64,000 nt of DNA from Filomicrobium sp. Its GTDB lineage: Bacteria; Pseudomonadota; Alphaproteobacteria; Rhizobiales; Hyphomicrobiaceae. Made by a program: the position numbers and the translations under genes. Of this stretch, positions 26,649 through 36,083 are shown piece by piece (position 1 is the first letter of the stretch; every line of letters starts with the position of its first letter). The DNA lies in contig CP051234.1 in assembly GCA_017792465.1 (NCBI GenBank), positions 2,760,501 to 2,824,500 of the forward strand. The letters run 5' to 3'. Under the pieces are notes generated by a model, which worked only from the letters and a program-made list of their open reading frames with translations, did no database searches and was not told the origin of the DNA.

Positions 26649-28025
26649 ATGGCTTACGGTTCAACCTCATCAGATACGATTTTTGCGCTTTCGAGTGCGC
26701 CTGGGCGGTCGGGGGTGGCCGTGGTGCGGGTCACCGGGGGTAGCGCTAGAGACGTCGTTCAGAGGCTTTGCGGCGGGTTGCCGGAGGCGCGGAAGGCGGC
26801 GCTACGAACGATTTGCGATCCCGAGAGCTCTGCGGTCATCGATAAGGGGCTGGTGCTTTGGTTTCCCGGGCCTTGCAGCTTTACGGGCGAAGATTGCGCC
26901 GAATTCCAGGTTCACGGCGGGCGCGCCGTGGTTGCGGCTTTGTTGTCGGCGCTTGGGAGAATAGAGGGCTGCCGTCTGGCTGAGCCTGGCGAATTTGCCC
27001 TTCGCGCTTTCGAAAACGGAAAGATCGATCTGGCGCAGGCGGAAGGGCTGGCCGATCTCATTGATGCGGAAACCGAAGCGCAGCGTGTCCAAGCATTGCG
27101 GCAGTCCGAGGGTGCGCTGAGCGGGCTGACCGAGCAATGGCGGGCTGAGCTGATCGGTGCGATGGCACTCGTTGAAGCGGGGATAGACTTTTCGGATGAA
27201 GGTGATGTCTCGGATAATGCTGTCCAGGAGGCTGAACGCATCGTCGGGAGGCTTGTTTCTGAGATCGGGGAGGCTATTGCGGATCAGCGGCGCGGCGAGA
27301 TCCTGCGCGATGGGTTTCAAGTCGTTCTGGCCGGTGCGCCGAATGTCGGTAAGTCGAGCCTGCTGAACGCTTTGGCGCGGCGCGATGTGGCGATCGTGTC
27401 GGAAGAGGCGGGCACCACGCGCGATGTTATAGAGGTGCGGCTGGATCTGGGTGGCGTGCCGGTGGTGATTTCGGACACGGCGGGGCTGCGCGAGGCGGCA
27501 GGCAAGGTCGAGGAAGAAGGGATCCGGCGGACCTTGAAGCGGGCGGAGGCGGCCGATCTGGTGATCTGGGTCGATGACGGCGTCGATCCGCGGCTGCCGG
27601 AAGGCGGATTTAGTGGGGTTGCGGGTTCGACGGAGGGCGAAGCGGGGCGATTCAATGCTGCTGTTCTCTTGGTGGCCAGCAAGTCGGACCAGGTTCAGAG
27701 GGCAGTCGGCGGTTCTGGTTCGCAATTCCTCGAAATCTCCACCAAGAGCGAAGAAGGTTTGCGGGGTCTCGTCGATGCCATCTCTGAGATTGCCTTGAGC
27801 CGTGCCGGGACGGGCGAAGATGCCGTCATCACGCAGGCTCGGCATCGCCAGCATATCGGACGGTGCCAAGCGCACCTTGCGGCATTTATGGAGATGGCGG
27901 GCGAGATTGAGCTTCGAGCCGAAGAGCTGCGGTTGGCGGCCGATGCTCTTGGGCGGATTTCCGGCCGGGTCGATCCTGAAGATGTACTCGACCAAGTCTT
28001 CGGACGTTTCTGTATTGGCAAGTAA
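26649..28025 (+). CDS. mnmE: tRNA uridine-5-carboxymethylaminomethyl modification GTPase MnmE
   Basis: With MnmG it modifies wobble uridine 34 of certain tRNAs. It has 458 residues: an N-terminal formyl-THF-binding domain ([40 protein letters not shown]), a central G domain (P-loop [28 protein letters not shown]) and a C-terminal CIGK ending with the conserved Cys. The usual G4 NKxD is replaced by ASKSD. It sits upstream of mnmG and rsmG with parS sites between, as in many origin regions. Confidence 0.97.
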   Translation: MAYGSTSSDTIFALSSAPGRSGVAVVRVTGGSARDVVQRLCGGLPEARKAALRTICDPESSAVIDKGLVLWFPGPCSFTGEDCAEFQVHGGRAVVAALLSALGRIEGCRLAEPGEFALRAFENGKIDLAQAEGLADLIDAETEAQRVQALRQSEGALSGLTEQWRAELIGAMALVEAGIDFSDEGDVSDNAVQEAERIVGRLVSEIGEAIADQRRGEILRDGFQVVLAGAPNVGKSSLLNALARRDVAIVSEEAGTTRDVIEVRLDLGGVPVVISDTAGLREAAGKVEEEGIRRTLKRAEAADLVIWVDDGVDPRLPEGGFSGVAGSTEGEAGRFNAAVLLVASKSDQVQRAVGGSGSQFLEISTKSEEGLRGLVDAISEIALSRAGTGEDAVITQARHRQHIGRCQAHLAAFMEMAGEIELRAEELRLAADALGRISGRVDPEDVLDQVFGRFCIGK

Positions 28026-28055
28026 GTCGTCGTAGTTGATCGTCCGGCTCGCCGA

Positions 28056-28071
28056 TGTTTCACGTGAATCA
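28056..28071. other. parS: parS site 2
   Basis: TGTTTCACGTGAATCA matches the parS consensus at 15 of 16 positions, with A to T at position 14. It lies 30 bases after the mnmE stop. An identical 16-mer is repeated 54 bases downstream. Confidence 0.9.
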
Positions 28072-28109
28072 ATTTGACTTATGCTAGTCGTGCCCCCAGA
28101 TCGGGTCAG

Positions 28110-28125
28110 TGTTTCACGTGAATCA
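28110..28125. other. parS: parS site 3
   Basis: The same 16-mer as site 2 (TGTTTCACGTGAATCA) in the same orientation, 54 bases further on, between mnmE and mnmG. The flanking bases are also alike (a TTTG follows soon after each), so the pair may derive from a short duplication. Confidence 0.9.
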
Positions 28126-28214
28126 TTTGGTCAAGGCTGCTCGCGGTATCCGAGTGTTGATAGAATTCGATTTCGCGCATTCAAGACGCGCAAAGCTGGT
28201 GATAAGACGGTCGA

Positions 28215-30086
28215 ATGGAAAAGACGTCTGATGTCATCGTTGTCGGGGGTGGGCACGCAGGCTGCGAGGCGGCTGCTGCGGCTGCGCGGATGGGTGCGCG
28301 CACGGCTCTTGTCACTCATCGCTTCGACACCATCGGTGAGATGTCATGCAATCCGGCAATCGGCGGGCTCGGTAAGGGCCACCTCGTCCGTGAGATCGAC
28401 GCGCTCGACGGCTTGATGGCTCGTGTCGGTGACGCGTCCGGCATTCAATTCCGGTTGCTCAACCGCTCCAAGGGTCCGGCGGTTCAGGGGCCGCGTTCGC
28501 AGGCCGACCGTAAGCTCTACCGCGAAGCGATGCAGGCGGAGATTCGAGCGATCCCAAACCTCACCGTCGTTGAAGGTGGGGTCGAGGACCTGATTGTCGA
28601 CGAGAATGGTCGGGTCGCAGGCGTGGTGACTGCCGACGGCACCGAGCTTCGGTCCGGTTCGGTGGTTCTGACGACGGGGACGTTTCTCAACGGTCTCATT
28701 CACATTGGAGACGAGCGCATTCCGGCAGGGCGTGTCGGTGAGCAGCCTGCGCTGAAGCTGTCCGAAAGGCTCTATGGTATGGGGCTCAGCCTCGGCCGCC
28801 TCAAGACGGGAACTCCTGCCCGGCTGATTTCGAAGACGATTGATTGGTCGGTGCTTGAGATGCAGCCGGCCGATGATCCGCCGGTGCCGTTCTCGTTCCT
28901 GACCGAGAAGATCACCGTTCCGCAGATCAGTTGCGGCATTACTTCCACGAATGCTGAGACGCACGAGATCATTCGGCAGAACCTGTCGCGGGCGCCGATG
29001 TATTCGGGAGCGATTCAGAGTGTTGGTCCGCGCTATTGCCCGTCGATCGAGGATAAGGTTGTGCGCTTTGCCGACCGGGCTTCGCACCAGGTGTTTCTGG
29101 AGCCGGAAGGGCTCGACGATGAACTGGTCTATCCAAACGGTGTTTCCACATCCCTGCCCGCGGACGTGCAGTTGCAGTTCCTTCGCACGATGCCGGGGTT
29201 GGAAAAGGTCGAGTTCAAGCGTCCGGGCTACGCCATCGAATACGATTATGTCGATCCGCGCGAATTGAAGCCGACGCTGGAAGTGAAGCGTTTGCCGGGG
29301 TTGTTTCTGGCTGGGCAAATCAACGGCACGACCGGATACGAAGAAGCTGGAGCCTTGGGGCTCGTTGCCGGGCTCAATGCGGCGCTGCTTGCTGGCGGTG
29401 GTGGTCGCGATGTCAATATCTCGCGGGCGGACGGGTACGTCGGCGTCATGATCGACGATCTCGTAACGCGCGGCGTCTCCGAGCCCTATCGCATGTTTAC
29501 GTCGCGGGCGGAGTTCCGGCTAAAGCTTCGGGCGGACAATGCCGATCAGCGGTTGACGCCGCTTGGGATTGAGATTGGGTGCGTTGGTGCGCGGCGGCAG
29601 GAAGCCTTCGGCGCAAAGGTGGACGCACTCGCGCGCGGCCGAGAGCTTTTGCAGTCGCTGACCGTCACGCCGAACGAAGCTGAGCGGCATGGACTGCAGA
29701 TCAACAAGGATGGCCGCCGTCGTTCAGCGTTCGATTTGTTGTCGCTGGCGGAGATCTCCTTTGAACGGCTTCTGCCGATCTGGCCGGAGCTGCAGGCTCT
29801 GGAGCCGAAGATCGCCTCTCAGCTGGCAGTTGATGCCCGCTATTCAGCCTACGTGAAGCGCCAGGACGAGGATGTTGCGAACCTGAAGCGGGATGCAGAG
29901 CTGCGCATTCCCGACACGTTCGATTTCGGGGTCATCGCAGGCCTCTCCAACGAATTGCGCGCGAAGCTGGAGCGTCATCGTCCGGCGTCGCTGGCGCAGG
30001 CCCAGCGGATCGATGGAATGACGCCGGCGGCGCTGATGCTGCTGGCGGCGCACCTTCGCAAGCTCGATGTCAAAGCCTCGGCCTGA
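28215..30086 (+). CDS. mnmG: tRNA uridine-5-carboxymethylaminomethyl modification enzyme MnmG (GidA)
   Basis: The FAD-dependent partner of MnmE. It has 623 residues, normal length. The dinucleotide-binding [21 protein letters not shown] is at the N-terminus, followed by [23 protein letters not shown], the LTTGTFLNG block, [10 protein letters not shown], and the [24 protein letters not shown] motif near residue 370. The C-terminal domain contributes tRNA binding. First of mnmG-rsmG-parA-parB on the plus strand, with rsmG 35 bases on. ATG at 28215. Confidence 0.98.
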   Translation: MEKTSDVIVVGGGHAGCEAAAAAARMGARTALVTHRFDTIGEMSCNPAIGGLGKGHLVREIDALDGLMARVGDASGIQFRLLNRSKGPAVQGPRSQADRKLYREAMQAEIRAIPNLTVVEGGVEDLIVDENGRVAGVVTADGTELRSGSVVLTTGTFLNGLIHIGDERIPAGRVGEQPALKLSERLYGMGLSLGRLKTGTPARLISKTIDWSVLEMQPADDPPVPFSFLTEKITVPQISCGITSTNAETHEIIRQNLSRAPMYSGAIQSVGPRYCPSIEDKVVRFADRASHQVFLEPEGLDDELVYPNGVSTSLPADVQLQFLRTMPGLEKVEFKRPGYAIEYDYVDPRELKPTLEVKRLPGLFLAGQINGTTGYEEAGALGLVAGLNAALLAGGGGRDVNISRADGYVGVMIDDLVTRGVSEPYRMFTSRAEFRLKLRADNADQRLTPLGIEIGCVGARRQEAFGAKVDALARGRELLQSLTVTPNEAERHGLQINKDGRRRSAFDLLSLAEISFERLLPIWPELQALEPKIASQLAVDARYSAYVKRQDEDVANLKRDAELRIPDTFDFGVIAGLSNELRAKLERHRPASLAQAQRIDGMTPAALMLLAAHLRKLDVKASA

Positions 30087-30120
30087 GATTTTGCTGCAAG
30101 GTCGGGGGAGTTGAAGGCGG

Positions 30121-30780
30121 ATGAGGATCGCGGGGCCGAAGGACTTTCAGGCGCATTTTGGCGTCTCGGATGAGACGATCGAGCGGTTGAAGATCTACGA
30201 AGGGCTGCTTCGGCAGTGGCAGAAGAAGATCAACCTGGTGGCGCCGAGCACGCTGGATGAGGTCTGGCACCGGCATTTCGCCGATAGCGCGCAGCTCTTG
30301 GCGCTGGCGCCGCAAGGGGCCAAAACCTGGCTCGATTTAGGGTCCGGAGCCGGGTTTCCAGGGCTCGTTTTGGCGATCATGCGGGCTGGAGAGGTGCCGG
30401 AAAGTGAGTTCGGCAGCCATACGCTGATGGAAAGCGATACCCGAAAGGCAGCTTTCCTTGGGGAAATCGCCCGAAAAGCTTCCGTGCCTGTGGACATCGT
30501 CGCAAAGCGAATCGAGTTATCATCGACTCAGGGTAGATACAAATCAGTAGATGTGGTGACGGCGCGAGCGTTAGCGCCGCTTGATCGATTGATCGGGTTG
30601 GCGAAGCCGTTTTTTGGTTCTCATACGGTTGGGTTGTTTCCCAAGGGCCGGGATGTGGTCCAGGAGATCGAGGCAGCCGAGCAGAATTGGTGTTTCACGT
30701 GTAAGCTTGCTGACAGCCTGACTGAGTCCCAAGCGCGTATTGCCGTCGTCAGTGACCCGAAGGTCAAAAGCGAAGGATGA
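30121..30780 (+). CDS. rsmG: 16S rRNA (guanine527-N7)-methyltransferase (GidB)
   Basis: Methylates G527 of 16S rRNA. It has 219 residues. The RQWQKKINLVAPSTLDEVWHRHFADSAQL block and the AdoMet-binding WLDLGSGAGFPGLVLAI are diagnostic, as is VDVVTARALAPLDRLIGLAKPFF. The last codons overlap parA by ATGA. A degenerate parS-like half site lies inside the gene at 30691, which is worth noting because parS sites sit within or near rsmG in several bacteria. Confidence 0.97.
   Translation: MRIAGPKDFQAHFGVSDETIERLKIYEGLLRQWQKKINLVAPSTLDEVWHRHFADSAQLLALAPQGAKTWLDLGSGAGFPGLVLAIMRAGEVPESEFGSHTLMESDTRKAAFLGEIARKASVPVDIVAKRIELSSTQGRYKSVDVVTARALAPLDRLIGLAKPFFGSHTVGLFPKGRDVVQEIEAAEQNWCFTCKLADSLTESQARIAVVSDPKVKSEG
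30691..30706. other. Degenerate parS-like site inside rsmG
   Basis: TGTTTCACGTGTAAGC keeps the left half and core of parS (first 11 bases perfect) but has three mismatches in the right half. It may be a weak ParB site or chance, since codon constraint may have eroded it. Confidence 0.4.
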
Positions 30781-31619
30781 CAGCCGTGACAGGCGCAAAC
30801 GCTATGGGCAGAGGCCCCCGTGTGCTTGCTATCGCCAACCAGAAGGGCGGAGTGGGCAAGACGACGACGGCCATCAACCTCTCGACGGCGCTGGTTGCCG
30901 TCGGTGAACAGGTGCTGGTTGTTGACCTGGATTCTCAGGGAAATGCATCGACCGGACTTGGCATCGAGCCAGGCGACCGCCCGAAGACGTCTTATGATGT
31001 CATGACCGGCCGGGCGAACCTGAAGGAGGCAGCGCTTGGCACTGCCGTTCCGGGGCTCGACATCGTTCCTGCAAATGCTGATCTAGTCGGGCTTGAATCG
31101 GAACTCTTTAATGAGGCTGATCGGCCGTTTCGGTTGCGCGATGCGGTTGCCGAGCTGGTGCAGCAGTGTGCTAGTCTGCCGGAAGACGAGCGCTACGGCT
31201 ATCTGCTGATCGATTGCCCGCCATCGGTGAATATCCTGACGCTGAATGCGATGACGGCAGCGAATGCGGTGCTGGTTCCGGTGCAATGCGAATTCTTCGC
31301 GCTGGAAGGGATTTCCCAGTTCAAGGAAACCATCGACCAGATCAGGGCGAGCCTCAATCCGGGTCTTGAGATCCAAGGCGTTGTCCTTACCATGCATGAC
31401 GCACGAACCTCCTTATCCAAAGAGGTTGCTGATAACGTGCGGGAGTTTTTCGGACCGAAGGTTTACGATACGGTCATTCCAAGGAATACGCGGGTTGCCG
31501 AAGCCCCCTCGCACGGCAAACCGCTGCTTCTTTACGACTACGACTGTGCGGGCAGTCAGGCCTATATCCGCCTGGCAACGGAGATCATCGAGCGCGAAAA
31601 GCAGATCAAGGCCGCTTGA
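30777..31619 (+). CDS. parA: Chromosome-partitioning ATPase ParA (Soj)
   Basis: A 280-residue deviant-Walker ATPase that drives origin segregation with ParB. The Walker A is NQKGGVGKTTTAINLSTAL at about residue 22, then VVDLDSQGNAST (Walker A'), LLIDCPPSVNILTLNA (Walker B), QCEFFALEGISQ and the C-terminal DYDCAGSQAYIRLATEII. There is no extra DNA-binding N-domain, typical of chromosomal type Ib-like ParA. It overlaps rsmG by ATGA and precedes parB by 89 bases. Confidence 0.97.
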   Translation: MTAVTGANAMGRGPRVLAIANQKGGVGKTTTAINLSTALVAVGEQVLVVDLDSQGNASTGLGIEPGDRPKTSYDVMTGRANLKEAALGTAVPGLDIVPANADLVGLESELFNEADRPFRLRDAVAELVQQCASLPEDERYGYLLIDCPPSVNILTLNAMTAANAVLVPVQCEFFALEGISQFKETIDQIRASLNPGLEIQGVVLTMHDARTSLSKEVADNVREFFGPKVYDTVIPRNTRVAEAPSHGKPLLLYDYDCAGSQAYIRLATEIIEREKQIKAA

Positions 31620-31708
31620 TTTGCGCTTTTTGGGCTTGGCGTTGGGTTAGCTGGTTGGCCGGCGTGAAGGGCTATTGGGTTTAAGATCAATCGAGGGGTG
31701 AAGGCGGA

Positions 31709-32686
31709 ATGGATACGCCGGCGAAGAAGAACAGATTGGGGCGTGGCCTTGCCTCTTTGATCGGTGGCAACAATGGCGGCGCTGACAACGTCGAGAAGCT
31801 GCCTCTTGCCAGCGTCCAACCGGTGTTGGATTCGCCCGTCATCGCGCATGAGACAGGTAAAACCGTGCCATTGAGTGCGACAGCTGCGGATCGTCTGGAG
31901 GGTGAGCACAAGCTCATCAGCATCGACAAGATCAAGCCCAGCAGCCTCAACCCACGTCGCGACTTCAAGGATGATGAGCTCGCCGAGCTTGCCGATTCCA
32001 TTCGCGCGAAGGGGCTTGTGCAGCCGATCCTGGTGCGTCCTGATCCGGTCGCAGGAGGCTTTTTTGAAATCGTCGCAGGCGAGCGGAGATGGCGGGCCTG
32101 TGGGTTGGTGGGGCTGCACCGCATTCCGTGCGTTGTGCGGGACCTTTCCGACAAGGAAGTCCTGGAACTCGCTATTATCGAGAACGTCCAGCGCGCCGAT
32201 CTCAATTCCATTGAAGAAGCGATCGGGTATCGTGAGCTTCTGGAACGCTTCCATTATTCGCAGGAACAGATTTCCGAGATTATCGGCAAGAGCCGCAGCC
32301 ACGTCGCCAATACCTTGCGGCTCTTGCGGCTGCCGGACGCGGTGCAAGCACTCGTGCAGATGGGCAAGTTGACGGCTGGTCATGCGCGGGCGCTGATCGG
32401 CCGGGACGATGCGGAGGCGCTGGCTGAGCGGATTATCGCGGAGGACCTTAACGTCCGTGCGGTGGAGGCCTTGGTTCAGTCGGGCGAACAAGTGGTTCCA
32501 AAGGGCCGCCAGGCGCGAGAAAAGGATGCCGACACCAAGGCGTTCGAAAAGGATCTCACCGAAGCGCTGGGGCTGAAGGTCGAAATCAAGCGGGGATCCG
32601 GCGAAAGCGGGAATCTCGTCATTCGCTACGGGAATTTCGACCAGCTGGAGTACATCCAGAAGCGCCTGACGGGAAATTACGGCTGA
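31709..32686 (+). CDS. parB: Chromosome-partitioning CTPase/clamp ParB (Spo0J)
   Basis: A 325-residue ParB that binds the parS sites seen upstream and spreads as a CTP-dependent sliding clamp. The N-terminus has the KNRLGRGLASLIGG patch typical of the ParA-contact region. Then come INPSSLNPRRDF-like text with the real sequence IKPSSLNPRRDF, VQPILVRPDP, and the CTP-binding EIVAGERRWRAC. The HTH is in YSQEQISEIIGKSRSHVANTLRLLRLP, and a C-terminal dimerisation domain ends the protein. Its sites lie 1-8 kb upstream in the same domain. Confidence 0.97.
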   Translation: MDTPAKKNRLGRGLASLIGGNNGGADNVEKLPLASVQPVLDSPVIAHETGKTVPLSATAADRLEGEHKLISIDKIKPSSLNPRRDFKDDELAELADSIRAKGLVQPILVRPDPVAGGFFEIVAGERRWRACGLVGLHRIPCVVRDLSDKEVLELAIIENVQRADLNSIEEAIGYRELLERFHYSQEQISEIIGKSRSHVANTLRLLRLPDAVQALVQMGKLTAGHARALIGRDDAEALAERIIAEDLNVRAVEALVQSGEQVVPKGRQAREKDADTKAFEKDLTEALGLKVEIKRGSGESGNLVIRYGNFDQLEYIQKRLTGNYG

Positions 32687-32816
32687 TCGGTCTTCGGTAG
32701 CCGTTGGCATCACCGTTTTTTGCAAACCAATTATCAATTTTCCGGGGTTAGCCAACACTTGACCTCGTCGGGCGAGGCTGCTCGATTGGGTGCCTAAAAA
32801 GTAACCGGGGCCCTTG

Positions 32817-33149
32817 ATGTCTGATGCCGTAATGTCTCGACTTGCTGCGACGATCAAATCACGTCGCCAGGCAACCGCCGAGAAATCCTATACCAAGCAA
32901 CTCCTTGAGGCGGGCCCAGCGCGTTGTTCGAAAAAGTTCGGGGAGGAGGCGTGCGAGGCCATCATCGCGGCGCTGAGCGAGGATGACGACGCGCTGCGCG
33001 GCGAAGCGGCTGATGTGCTCTACCATTTGCTTGTTTTGCTCGAAGCCAGAAACATTGATATTGCGGATGTCTTGAGTGTCCTGGAGGGCCGGATGGGAAC
33101 GTCCGGCGTCGAGGAAAAAGCCAGCCGCAGCGCAAAACAGCAGCCTTGA
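32817..33149 (+). CDS. hisE: Phosphoribosyl-ATP pyrophosphatase
   Basis: The second step of histidine synthesis, hydrolysing PR-ATP to PR-AMP. It has 110 residues, the usual size for stand-alone HisE. The family blocks [43 protein letters not shown] with acidic metal ligands and the C-terminal RMGTSG are present. The ATG at 32817 is chosen over an overlapping TTG at 32814. In Rhizobiales hisE-coaA usually ends a hisBHAFE cluster; here only the hisE-coaA tail is present after parB. Confidence 0.95.
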   Translation: MSDAVMSRLAATIKSRRQATAEKSYTKQLLEAGPARCSKKFGEEACEAIIAALSEDDDALRGEAADVLYHLLVLLEARNIDIADVLSVLEGRMGTSGVEEKASRSAKQQP

Positions 33150-34117
33150 CCGTGGCCAATTCAGAGATATTTCCGGCCAATCTGGAATTTTCACCCTACC
33201 AGTTCTTCACCCGGGACGAGTGGGCGCATTTGCGCGCCGGCACGCCGATGACGCTTGTGCCGCGAGAACTGGATGAGCTGTCGGGTCTTATCGAGTCGCT
33301 GTCGGTTGAGGAAGTCGAGACGATCTACCTGCCATTGTCTCGGCTCTTGAACCTCTATGTCTCTGCCGCGCAGGAACTCCACGCGGTGACCTCCAAGTTC
33401 CTGGGATACAAGAAAAGCAAGGTCCCGTTCATCATCGGGGTGGCCGGGTCGGTGGCGATCGGCAAGAGCACGACGGCTCGTGTGCTGAAAGCGCTTTTGA
33501 AGCGCTGGCCGGACCATCCGCGGGTCGATCTTATTACGACGGACGGTTTCTTGTATCCGAACGCCGAATTGGAACGGCGCAAGATCATGAACCGAAAGGG
33601 TTTCCCGGAGAGCTTCGATTCCGCGAAGCTGTTGTCGTTCCTGGTGGATGTAAAGTCTGGCCGTGAGCGCGTCTCGGCGCCCGTTTATTCCCACTTCCAT
33701 TACGACATCCTGCCGGATCAGGAGGTTGTTGTTGAACGGCCGGATATCCTGATCGTTGAGGGTTTGAATGTCCTGCAGCCGGCGCGTCTGCCCAAGGACG
33801 GAAAAGCCATTCCGTTCGTTTCCGACTTTTTCGATTTCTCGATCTATATTGATGCTGATCCGGAGCTGATTGAGAAGTGGTATCTGGAGCGTTTTATGCG
33901 CCTGCGTTCGACGGCGTTCCAGGATCCTGCCGCCTACTTCCACCAATATTCGCTTTTAACCGATGAGGAGGCACGCGCGATGGGCAGTCTCATTTGGCGC
34001 AATATCAACCGCAAGAACCTGGAAGAAAACATTCTTCCGACCAAACAGCGGGCGCAGTTGATCCTTCTGAAATCAGAAAATCATGAAATCGAGCGCGTGG
34101 CACTTCGCAAACTTTGA
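33146..34117 (+). CDS. coaA: Pantothenate kinase, type I (CoaA)
   Basis: Phosphorylates pantothenate, the first and regulated step of CoA synthesis. It has 323 residues, normal for the family. The N-terminal [13 protein letters not shown], the P-loop [30 protein letters not shown], the [11 protein letters not shown] segment and [20 protein letters not shown] match bacterial type I enzymes. The frame begins with a TTG that overlaps the hisE stop; a GTG two codons on (33152) is the other plausible start. coaE at 17.8 kb completes the same pathway. Confidence 0.95.
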   Translation: MTVANSEIFPANLEFSPYQFFTRDEWAHLRAGTPMTLVPRELDELSGLIESLSVEEVETIYLPLSRLLNLYVSAAQELHAVTSKFLGYKKSKVPFIIGVAGSVAIGKSTTARVLKALLKRWPDHPRVDLITTDGFLYPNAELERRKIMNRKGFPESFDSAKLLSFLVDVKSGRERVSAPVYSHFHYDILPDQEVVVERPDILIVEGLNVLQPARLPKDGKAIPFVSDFFDFSIYIDADPELIEKWYLERFMRLRSTAFQDPAAYFHQYSLLTDEEARAMGSLIWRNINRKNLEENILPTKQRAQLILLKSENHEIERVALRKL

Positions 34118-34238
34118 ATGTTCGCGTGGTGCGTAGAATTTCGATTTCTCACTGCGCCGGAGTTGATGGTGGATTTCATCTCATCGCCTCGTGAAACAAT
34201 CTATTGTATATAAAAGTTAATGTCGATCAGGCAAAAGA

Positions 34239-34272
34239 AAAACGGCCGCTTTGGGGAGCGACCGCTTTTCGT
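34239..34272 (+). terminator. Possible terminator after coaA
   Basis: AACGGCCGCT pairs with AGCGACCGCTTTT (one mismatch inside the stem), the loop is TTGGGG, and a short T-run follows. It is weaker than the other terminators reported here. Confidence 0.45.
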
Positions 34273-34322
34273 GCATTTGAGGTTTTATTGTCGTTGGCAA
34301 TGTGTCTTGCGGTCAGGCTCTT

Positions 34323-34907
34323 TTAGCAATTCGCTTTGGGTTGGGGCCCGGCGAAGCCAAAGAGTGCTTGGGAGAAGGCGATCTGATAACGCATTGCTGA
34401 TCGCACCGCTGGCGTATGAAATGTTTGGGTTGCAATAGCGAGGTGCATATTCATTATCGAACTTGCAGTACTCAGACCGGAGGAAACCAGTCTCTGCACG
34501 ATCTCTTTTTGTGGCACCGGTGAAATTTCGGGTTGTCGGGGTTCTTCGTCCTTATCGTTATCGATTTTTTGTGTCGATCGTGACTTCGGCGCGGCCGTCT
34601 TAGAAGGCTCGCGGGCGTGGTTCAAAGCCATCGTTCTCGTATCGGTTGTTGGCTGCGGTTCCGCATGGAAAGCATTTCCGCGAAATTCGGCTTTTTCGGT
34701 TTCCTGCATCAACATTTCACGCGCTTCGTTGAATTTGTCGCGTAGGCGCCGAATAACCGACGGGTCCGAAATGCCAATGTTCTTAATTGCGGTGGTTGGT
34801 CTTAGTTCGGGATCATCAGCGATCATTGCCGCGATTTCCCGGAGTCGACCTGTGTCGTCGATGCCTGTCCCTTTCGGACGGCCTCTACGGGATCTTGGGG
34901 AGCCCAT
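34323..34907 (-). CDS. Putative DNA-binding protein with basic GRP patch and helix-turn-helix-like region
   Basis: A 194-residue protein of unknown function. It opens with an AT-hook-like RRGRPKGTG. A predicted all-helical part follows (GRLREIAAMIADDPELRPT, then TAIKNIGISDPSVIRRLRDKF) that reads like an HTH, with DPSVIRRLRDKF as recognition helix. The middle is charged and disordered, and the C-terminal 55 residues form hydrophobic helices (GLSTASSIMNMHLAIATQTF) reminiscent of phasin-type oligomerisation helices. The start at the ATG at 34907 precedes the GRP patch directly; a longer frame to 35075 is doubtful. It is isolated in an AT-richer patch. A local regulator or nucleoid-associated protein is my guess. 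Confidence 0.6.
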   Translation of the reverse strand: MGSPRSRRGRPKGTGIDDTGRLREIAAMIADDPELRPTTAIKNIGISDPSVIRRLRDKFNEAREMLMQETEKAEFRGNAFHAEPQPTTDTRTMALNHAREPSKTAAPKSRSTQKIDNDKDEEPRQPEISPVPQKEIVQRLVSSGLSTASSIMNMHLAIATQTFHTPAVRSAMRYQIAFSQALFGFAGPQPKANC

Positions 34908-35513
34908 TAAAGAAAACCTTGTGTGAAGTGTTGCCTCGATGTCGTTGATATTCTGGTAATTTCTTTGAGAGGTCCAGGGAGAAAAATAACTAAAGGCGAA
35001 ATGGAGGCGATAGGTAGCTACAATTGTTGCACTTGTGCCTCCGCATTTGATCGGGGAAATGGATTGGTTTGACATTTGCCACGGTTTGTTTCCCGTCGAG
35101 CGGAATATTGCCGGCGAATTTTGGGGTTAGGCTTATTTGAATTTGATTCGCTCTATTATTTTTTTGGAATATTGAGGTTGGAGAGTTGGCTGCAAATTGA
35201 GGCCGGCGTTGCCGTCGCCGGTTCGGTCTTTTGAAATCATTGTCCGTTGAAACAGTGAATGCTCATTAACTTCTATATTTGAGCAGGCGGTGGCTGAGTG
35301 ATTTGGTCTTTTGGAAATTGGAGTGTGATCTCTCTTTTATAGGTTTTGGGCGGAGTCAGCGTTTTTCATGAGTTGAAAAACAGCGATAAGAGTTGCGCGC
35401 TTGTGTGTCTGGCAGGTTGGTTCTTATAAGGTCGAGGGGGCTCTTGATATATATAGAGAGAGTGTGCGTCGGGCCGTGGTCCGATATCCAACGTAGAGAG
35501 GCGGTTGAGAAAT
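34908..35513. other. AT-richer 600-base intergenic region upstream of rimM
   Basis: Composition is visibly richer in A and T than the surroundings, with T-runs and a TTGATATATATAGAG segment at about 35441. It holds the divergent promoters of the putative DNA-binding gene and rimM. I see no tRNA, repeat array or convincing small protein. A Met-initiated N-terminal extension of the minus-strand gene is possible up to 35075. Confidence 0.45.
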
Positions 35514-36059
35514 ATGAGCGGAAGCGATCGTGTGTTGCTGGGGAAGATATTGGCAGCGCATGGCATCCGTGGGGATGTGCTCATCAAGACGTTCACCGGC
35601 GATCCCATGGATATCGGCAGCTATGGTGAGCTGACGGACGCCGAGGGCGGGCGGCCAATCTCAATCAAGCCACGGCGCTTGAACGCCAAAGGCGGGCTGA
35701 TAGCGGCGGTGCAGGGCGTTTCGGACCGCAATGGAGCTGAGGCGTTGCGAGGCGCCGAACTCTGGGTCGCGCGGGAGCAACTGCCGGAGCCAGACGAAGA
35801 AGAATTCTACTACGTCGACCTTGTTGGCCTTGCGGCCGTCGATCTTGCTGGAAAGCGGTTTGGCCGAATTCAGAGCGTCGAAAACTATGGGGCGGGTGAT
35901 CTTCTCGACGTCCTGATCGACGAGACGGGAAAATCGGAGCTGATCCCGTTCAAGACGGAATACGTTCCTGCGGTCGATATCGAAGGCGGGCAGGTTTCCA
36001 TCGCGTGGCCGATACAATTCGAGATCGCGCAGGAGTCCGATGAGGCCGGGGAAGATTAA
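35514..36059 (+). CDS. rimM: Ribosome maturation factor RimM
   Basis: A 181-residue 30S assembly factor that binds S19. The N-terminal LGKILAAHGIRGDVLIKTFTG and the PRC-barrel part EEFYYVDLVGLAAVD, GDLLDVLIDETGKSELIPFKTEYVPAVD are complete. The ATG at 35514 is preferred over a TTG nine bases earlier. rimM normally lies in rpsP-rimM-trmD-rplS. Here it stands alone, 17 kb from rplS-trmD and in the opposite orientation, showing a rearranged operon. Confidence 0.95.
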   Translation: MSGSDRVLLGKILAAHGIRGDVLIKTFTGDPMDIGSYGELTDAEGGRPISIKPRRLNAKGGLIAAVQGVSDRNGAEALRGAELWVAREQLPEPDEEEFYYVDLVGLAAVDLAGKRFGRIQSVENYGAGDLLDVLIDETGKSELIPFKTEYVPAVDIEGGQVSIAWPIQFEIAQESDEAGED

Positions 36060-36083
36060 GGCGCCGTTTTGCTATTCAAATCT

